A stretch of 64,000 bases of DNA from positions 6,315,501 through 6,379,500 of the forward strand of contig NZ_CP034346.1 of assembly GCF_003991425.1 (NCBI RefSeq), read 5' to 3'. The DNA comes from Paenibacillus lutimineralis. GTDB lineage: Bacteria; Bacillota; Bacilli; Paenibacillales; Paenibacillaceae. This document shows positions 61,010 through 64,000 of this stretch, piece by piece. How positions within the stretch are numbered: position 1 is the first letter of the stretch; every line of letters begins with the position of its first letter. The notes beneath the pieces were generated by a model. It worked only from the letters and a program-made list of their open reading frames with translations, did not search any database and was not told where the DNA came from. The position numbers and the translations under genes were made by a program.

Positions 61010-62092
61010 TTAAAATGGACTCATGCCAACCGTATTTAATTTTTCTCCTTCAATGGAAATCCCCATTTGTGTCGTAATTTTACGATAATAACCAACGCGG
61101 CTATTGATACGACGGTCAGTTTCGGCTAGGTTACCTTCAAGGATACCGTTAATGATCATAATGGTAATACCAAAGCCCGCCTGTGTTAATCCTTTAGAAA
61201 TCTCCGATTCAGAAGGCGTCCAGTTGCCAACCACCACATCATGAGCGGAAGGCTTGGGAGGCTGTGGTGTCATCCAGAACAGGATCGCCGTCATAAAGCC
61301 TAACTTGCCATCGTTCACAATAAGCTCAGGCTGCTGAAGCAGCTTGTCCTTGGAGCCGTAAATAATTCCACTAATCAATCCGTAATTGTAGTTCCAGCTC
61401 AACTGTATCGGTCCACGTCCATGATAGGATTTACCCGCAACTGGCGGAAAATAGTCATGTGCTTCAACATAATTGACAGTTGTGGTGTTAATGTAGGATA
61501 TTTCCTCATTCCAATACAAACCCCAGACATGCGGACTTCTTGCGAATCTTGAAATAACTATACCCGTTTCGTGCGAAATATTGGCGAGAAAGGCTGCCAG
61601 CTCGCGCTTTCGCTTCAATTCAGACCCTTCTTTTATAAAGGAACCAAAATCAACCGTTTTCGATATAATAGGAACCGTCCTATTCGAGGAGGTGCTAAAG
61701 TTGGCATTTTGGTAGATGAGCGTTTCTGTCTTTGTTTTTTTATCGAATCGGAATACGCGACTGTTCTTAGTATCGTCCTGTCTATATTCCAGCTTATATT
61801 TGATATTAGCTACATCTGTAATGGCAGCAATCAAGTTGTTATATGAATAATAGTCGGTTTGATCTATATTGTAATTTGGTAGGTTAGCAGAAATCTTGTG
61901 CCATTCCTTCGTGCCAATACGGCAAGGGAATAATTGTTCATATTCATCTTGTGGCAGTGCACTTTGTACGGCAGCAACGGCATTGTCCGGTGAAAATTGC
62001 GGATCTATTCCCCCCCACAAGGATGTGACTTGGGAATCGGTAAGAACACGGCTTTCGCCAACAATTAAATCATCTAAAGCTCCCGATTTCAC
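61010..62092 (-). CDS. GH19 family chitinase-like protein, no signal peptide
   Basis: About 360 residues. The C-terminal 220 form a glycoside hydrolase 19 catalytic domain: LAAFLANISHETGIVISRFA with the catalytic Glu and YHGRGPIQLSWNYNYG, the family signature, then a Trp-rich loop and FGITIMIINGILEG. The N-terminal 120 residues are unidentified. GTG 62092 follows GGAGGG at 10 bases and a promoter just upstream; the longer frame from 62176 would run through that promoter. No signal peptide is visible, so it is either released by lysis or its original N-terminus was lost. Chitin or peptidoglycan-type glycans are likely substrates. Confidence 0.82.
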   Translation of the reverse strand: MKSGALDDLIVGESRVLTDSQVTSLWGGIDPQFSPDNAVAAVQSALPQDEYEQLFPCRIGTKEWHKISANLPNYNIDQTDYYSYNNLIAAITDVANIKYKLEYRQDDTKNSRVFRFDKKTKTETLIYQNANFSTSSNRTVPIISKTVDFGSFIKEGSELKRKRELAAFLANISHETGIVISRFARSPHVWGLYWNEEISYINTTTVNYVEAHDYFPPVAGKSYHGRGPIQLSWNYNYGLISGIIYGSKDKLLQQPELIVNDGKLGFMTAILFWMTPQPPKPSAHDVVVGNWTPSESEISKGLTQAGFGITIMIINGILEGNLAETDRRINSRVGYYRKITTQMGISIEGEKLNTVGMSPF

Positions 62093-62123
62093 TTCTCTTT
62101 TCCCTCCAATTCTAAAAACACAA

Positions 62124-62141
62124 CTATAATTACAATTATAG
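62124..62141. promoter_or_regulatory. Palindrome overlapping a promoter of the chitinase gene
   Basis: CTATAATTACAATTATAG is a perfect 8+8 palindrome that includes TATAAT on the minus strand about 18 bases before the ribosome site of the chitinase gene. A related TATAATATAATT lies at about 62300 on the other side of the region. It may be both -10 element and operator. Confidence 0.5.
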
Positions 62142-62172
62142 TGAGCGCTAAGATTGCCTTCTATATGAGTAA

Positions 62173-62247
62173 TCAACTATTTTGATAGGCAAATCCCTTA
62201 TCTTCAGATCGAACTATTATATTCTCGCTTAAGCATTGTTCATACAT
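62173..62247 (-). CDS. 24-codon micro-ORF with strong ribosome site
   Basis: GGGAGGGG lies 9 bases before an ATG; the frame (MYEQCLSENIIVRSEDKGFA and four more residues) then stops 80 bases before the chitinase start. A small hairpin CACCT/AGGTG lies just before the ribosome site. It could be a leader peptide of the chitinase transcript or a truncated gene start. Confidence 0.3.
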   Translation of the reverse strand: MYEQCLSENIIVRSEDKGFAYQNS

Positions 62248-62434
62248 GGATTGCATCCCCTCCCTACACCTTGTAGGTGATAGAGTCGGCTTCAAAATTA
62301 TAATATAATTGTAATATAGACTAATGATTGTAGGTAAAACCATAAAAGTCCCATTGAAGCACGGTATAGCAAGCTACTTAGATTTAATAATGACAAGGGA
62401 AACCCAATTACGTTTCTTTGAGGGTGAATTCAAA

Positions 62435-62920
62435 ATGAGCTTTATGGATGCTTTGGAGAAATTAATAGCGGAGCAGGAGCGAGAACGTGACCGGCTTCGA
62501 GCCAATCAAATCACCGTACGGGTCGACTATAAGAAAAAGAGCAAACACAACGTTTATCAAAAGGAAAAAGTCATCGAATATGGCTTTGTAGAACGCGATT
62601 TGGATGATGAGAATTTATATGGGAGGTTTGAACTCTATTTCGCCGATCGCGACACTCTTCTCCGGAAAAATCGGTTTGGAAATGAAATTGCTTTTGGTGA
62701 GCTTACAGATGAACATGCAGTTGCAACGGCAATCTTCACTTACTTAGCAGAGTATTATTCTCATTTTTTAGAGGAAACTCCCTTCGCTATCAGCTATAAC
62801 CCTATTGCAGAAGCTTGGATTATCGAAGGAACTCTTCCTCCGGGATGTTTTGGCGGGGTCATTTACATTGCTCTTGCAGAAGAAAATGGAGAGCTTCTTA
62901 TGATGTTTGGAACGAGATAA
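62435..62920 (+). CDS. Uncharacterised protein, NTF2-like-immunity type
   Basis: About 161 residues, soluble. A charged helical N-terminus (KLIAEQERERDRLRANQITV) precedes an alpha/beta part with DEHAVATAIFTYLAEYYSHF and AEAWIIEGTLPPGCFGGVIY, which recalls NTF2-fold immunity proteins (WIVxGTLPxGxxGGxxY). The ATG at 62435 has GAGGG 10 bases upstream; an in-frame start at 62324 overlaps promoter-like sequence. No toxin gene is adjacent. Moderate to low confidence in the family. Confidence 0.6.
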   Translation: MSFMDALEKLIAEQERERDRLRANQITVRVDYKKKSKHNVYQKEKVIEYGFVERDLDDENLYGRFELYFADRDTLLRKNRFGNEIAFGELTDEHAVATAIFTYLAEYYSHFLEETPFAISYNPIAEAWIIEGTLPPGCFGGVIYIALAEENGELLMMFGTR

Positions 62921-63233
62921 ATCACAAAAGAAATGAACAGATTTCAATATTCTCCCCCTCTAAACCACCTTTGCAACAATCTTTCCCTCAGGTGGCCCCA
63001 CTCGCCCTTGTCTCAAAGGGGCTATCCCATTTTCGGATTTACGAACTGAGAGCGTCCCTTCACTACCCCATCATGATGTCCACCTATACTTCCAGTGATA
63101 TTCTTATCCCCCTCATTTTATCGAGATTGATTAGCCGAGGCCGCTAATTGGAACCTCTCTGTACTGAATCCCTGCTACCCCGGATTTCCCATGATGAACA
63201 GCTGTCTTCATCATATCAAACCTCCTTACGATT
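62921..63233. other. Intergenic region, nothing recognised
   Basis: About 310 bases without a supported gene or RNA. AGGGGCTATCCC near 63015 resembles the AGGGGCTGTCC at 12470, possibly a fragment of the same dispersed sequence. Confidence 0.5.
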
Positions 63234-63369
63234 GTGTGCCTTGTTTTCATTCTAAATCGCATGAAAATGGATGTCGTCCTCCCGAACGGATACTATTTGA
63301 ACGAAAATTAGAATTCGTCGAGACAGCTGATTAACGAGGATATCGTGAAATGCGATCGATTGCTGGCGG
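63234..63369. pseudogene. Deletion scar of a second copy of the sigma/binding-protein locus
   Basis: Three consecutive blocks match the region 55745-59248 in order: 63234-63264 equals 55745-55776 (TGTGTGCCTTGTTTTCATTC), 63265-63350 matches 59039-59127 inside the binding-protein gene, and 63351-63369 equals 59231-59248 in its terminator. Two joins, each at a few bases of shared sequence, remove about 3.3 kb and 0.1 kb. The reading frame is broken. Confidence 0.85.
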
Positions 63370-63406
63370 AATTTCTACACCATTCTCCGCATTTTCCTGC
63401 AATAAA

Positions 63407-63455
63407 ATTTCGCCGTTATTTATGATACGGCTCACCCCGATTGATCTTCACCGCT
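63407..63455 (+). repeat. Dispersed palindromic repeat, copy 9
   Basis: TTTCGCCGTTATTTATGATA, then CGGCTCACCCCGATTGATCT and TCACCGC. It lies just beyond the 3' end of the decayed acetyltransferase gene on the minus strand. Confidence 0.65.
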
Positions 63456-63561
63456 CATACCCAGCGCATTAGTTGGGTGGTAGGGACCATACGCCCGAAG
63501 CTAAAGAACTGCTGAACCCGGCGTGGACCTCCCTTATTGAAGTTTGGACATCCCATAACAA

Positions 63562-64000
63562 CTAGCTGTTCTCAATCCAAAACCTCTTGATGACATTTCC
63601 GTTCTCTTCAATATATTCTTGATCCGGTATTCCGCCATGATGAATAATTGTTTTTGCGGAAGCAATATTGTCTTCATCGCACACCACAAGCACCTTTTGA
63701 ATGCCAAGCTCTGCGGCTTTTTCGAGCGCCAATGCTAACATTTGAATCGCATATCCAATGCCGTACCCGATGTGCCCTACGCAATTCAGAGCTTATCCGT
63801 CAACCGATGCCGGATATTTACGGCTCCATGCACTTGGCGATTCTCCGATACTAGCCAATACGTGGAGTCGGGCACCCAGCCTTCTGGAAGGTCCCTTCCA
63901 TTTTCATTCTCAGAAAGAAATCGAAGCATTCCCGAAAAATCCAACGGATCTTTGCTGATCACCCAAGGAACCATATCCTCCCCGCTCTCCTGCTCTTCGA
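63562..64000 (-). pseudogene. Broken GNAT acetyltransferase, runs off the window
   Basis: The minus frame entering at 64000 reads EEQESGEDMVPWVISKDPLD, PEGWVPDSTYWLVSENRQVH and GAVNIRHRLTDKL, typical of COG3981-type predicted acetyltransferases, then hits a stop near 63785. Another frame continues GHIGYGIGYAIQMLALALEK, AAELGIQKVLVVCDEDN, then a stretch ending KRFWIENS at 63562. The acetyl-CoA loop is short by about seven residues (usual form HIGYGIRPSERxKGYA). A frameshift and a small deletion therefore inactivate it. Its 5' end lies beyond the window. Confidence 0.8.

Noticed and set aside
60739..61077. 112-codon plus-strand frame
   Set aside because: It runs through a dispersed repeat and the chitinase terminator and into the antisense of the chitinase gene; no ribosome site.
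1..64000. CRISPR arrays, tRNA or rRNA genes, prophage or plasmid origin
   Set aside because: No regularly spaced repeats with unique spacers, no tRNA-like cloverleaf or rRNA sequence, and no phage structural or replication genes were recognised on reading both strands.

Overview
The window looks like the chromosome of a spore-forming Paenibacillus-type bacterium (Paenibacillaceae, Firmicutes). This rests on the YesM/YesN-type two-component pair, a near-complete match to the spore cortex hydrolase CwlJ, S-layer-homology and copper-amine-oxidase-N stalk proteins, an LPXTG surface adhesin, strong AGGAGG ribosome binding sites with frequent GTG/TTG starts, and many two-component and one-component regulators. 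No rRNA, tRNA, CRISPR array, prophage or intact insertion sequence was recognised. Gene names rest on family features read by eye; no database search was possible.

Layout. 1-6.1 kb: a YesM/YesN kinase-regulator pair and a secreted sialidase-fold protein with two LamG domains, both preceded by cre-like sites. 6.2-10.3 kb: a minus-strand cluster of small cytosolic genes (DUF4303, unknown, two leucine-rich-repeat proteins, an Imm-like protein) resembling orphan toxin-immunity genes. 10.5-17 kb: an ABC-2 exporter, a MarR-membrane protein-NmrA operon with three copies of one operator, and a divergent TetR/MFS efflux pair. 17-26.6 kb: solute-binding lipoproteins, a regulator-kinase-lipoprotein operon, LRR plus copper-amine-oxidase-N proteins, and a MerR-SRPBCC-SRPBCC operon with a textbook MerR promoter. 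26.6-35 kb: a zinc-ribbon/TM/LRR protein, a PAF-acetylhydrolase-like lipase, a two-component pair, cwlJ, a pectinacetylesterase-like protein and small DUF proteins. 35-40.4 kb: a 1163-residue sortase-anchored adhesin and a secreted transglutaminase-like protein behind two tandem class I cyclic-di-GMP riboswitches. 40-52.5 kb: DUF4291, XRE, GyrI and a frameshifted AraC, an S41 peptidase with its own kinase/regulator, RidA, WYL, and a membrane protein-XRE-DUF4386-methyltransferase operon. 52.5-64 kb: an SLH protein, a frameshifted DUF4085-like gene, an ECF-type sigma factor fused to a large C-terminal domain and translationally coupled to a solute-binding protein without a signal peptide, an AraC regulator, a GH19 chitinase without a signal peptide, and a decayed acetyltransferase at the edge.

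Three things stand out. First, the sigma-factor/cytosolic binding-protein pair (56.3-59.2 kb) looks like an unusual intracellular sensing module. Second, a palindromic repeat of about 50 bp occurs nine times, always in one orientation, and eight copies lie just beyond the 3' end of a minus-strand gene, usually next to a terminator. Third, three loci (the LRR gene at 8 kb, the LRR-amine oxidase gene at 22 kb and the sigma/binding-protein locus at 56-59 kb) each have a short scar elsewhere in the window carrying internal deletions, which points to repeated segmental duplication followed by deletion. Several genes are broken by single-base frameshifts.
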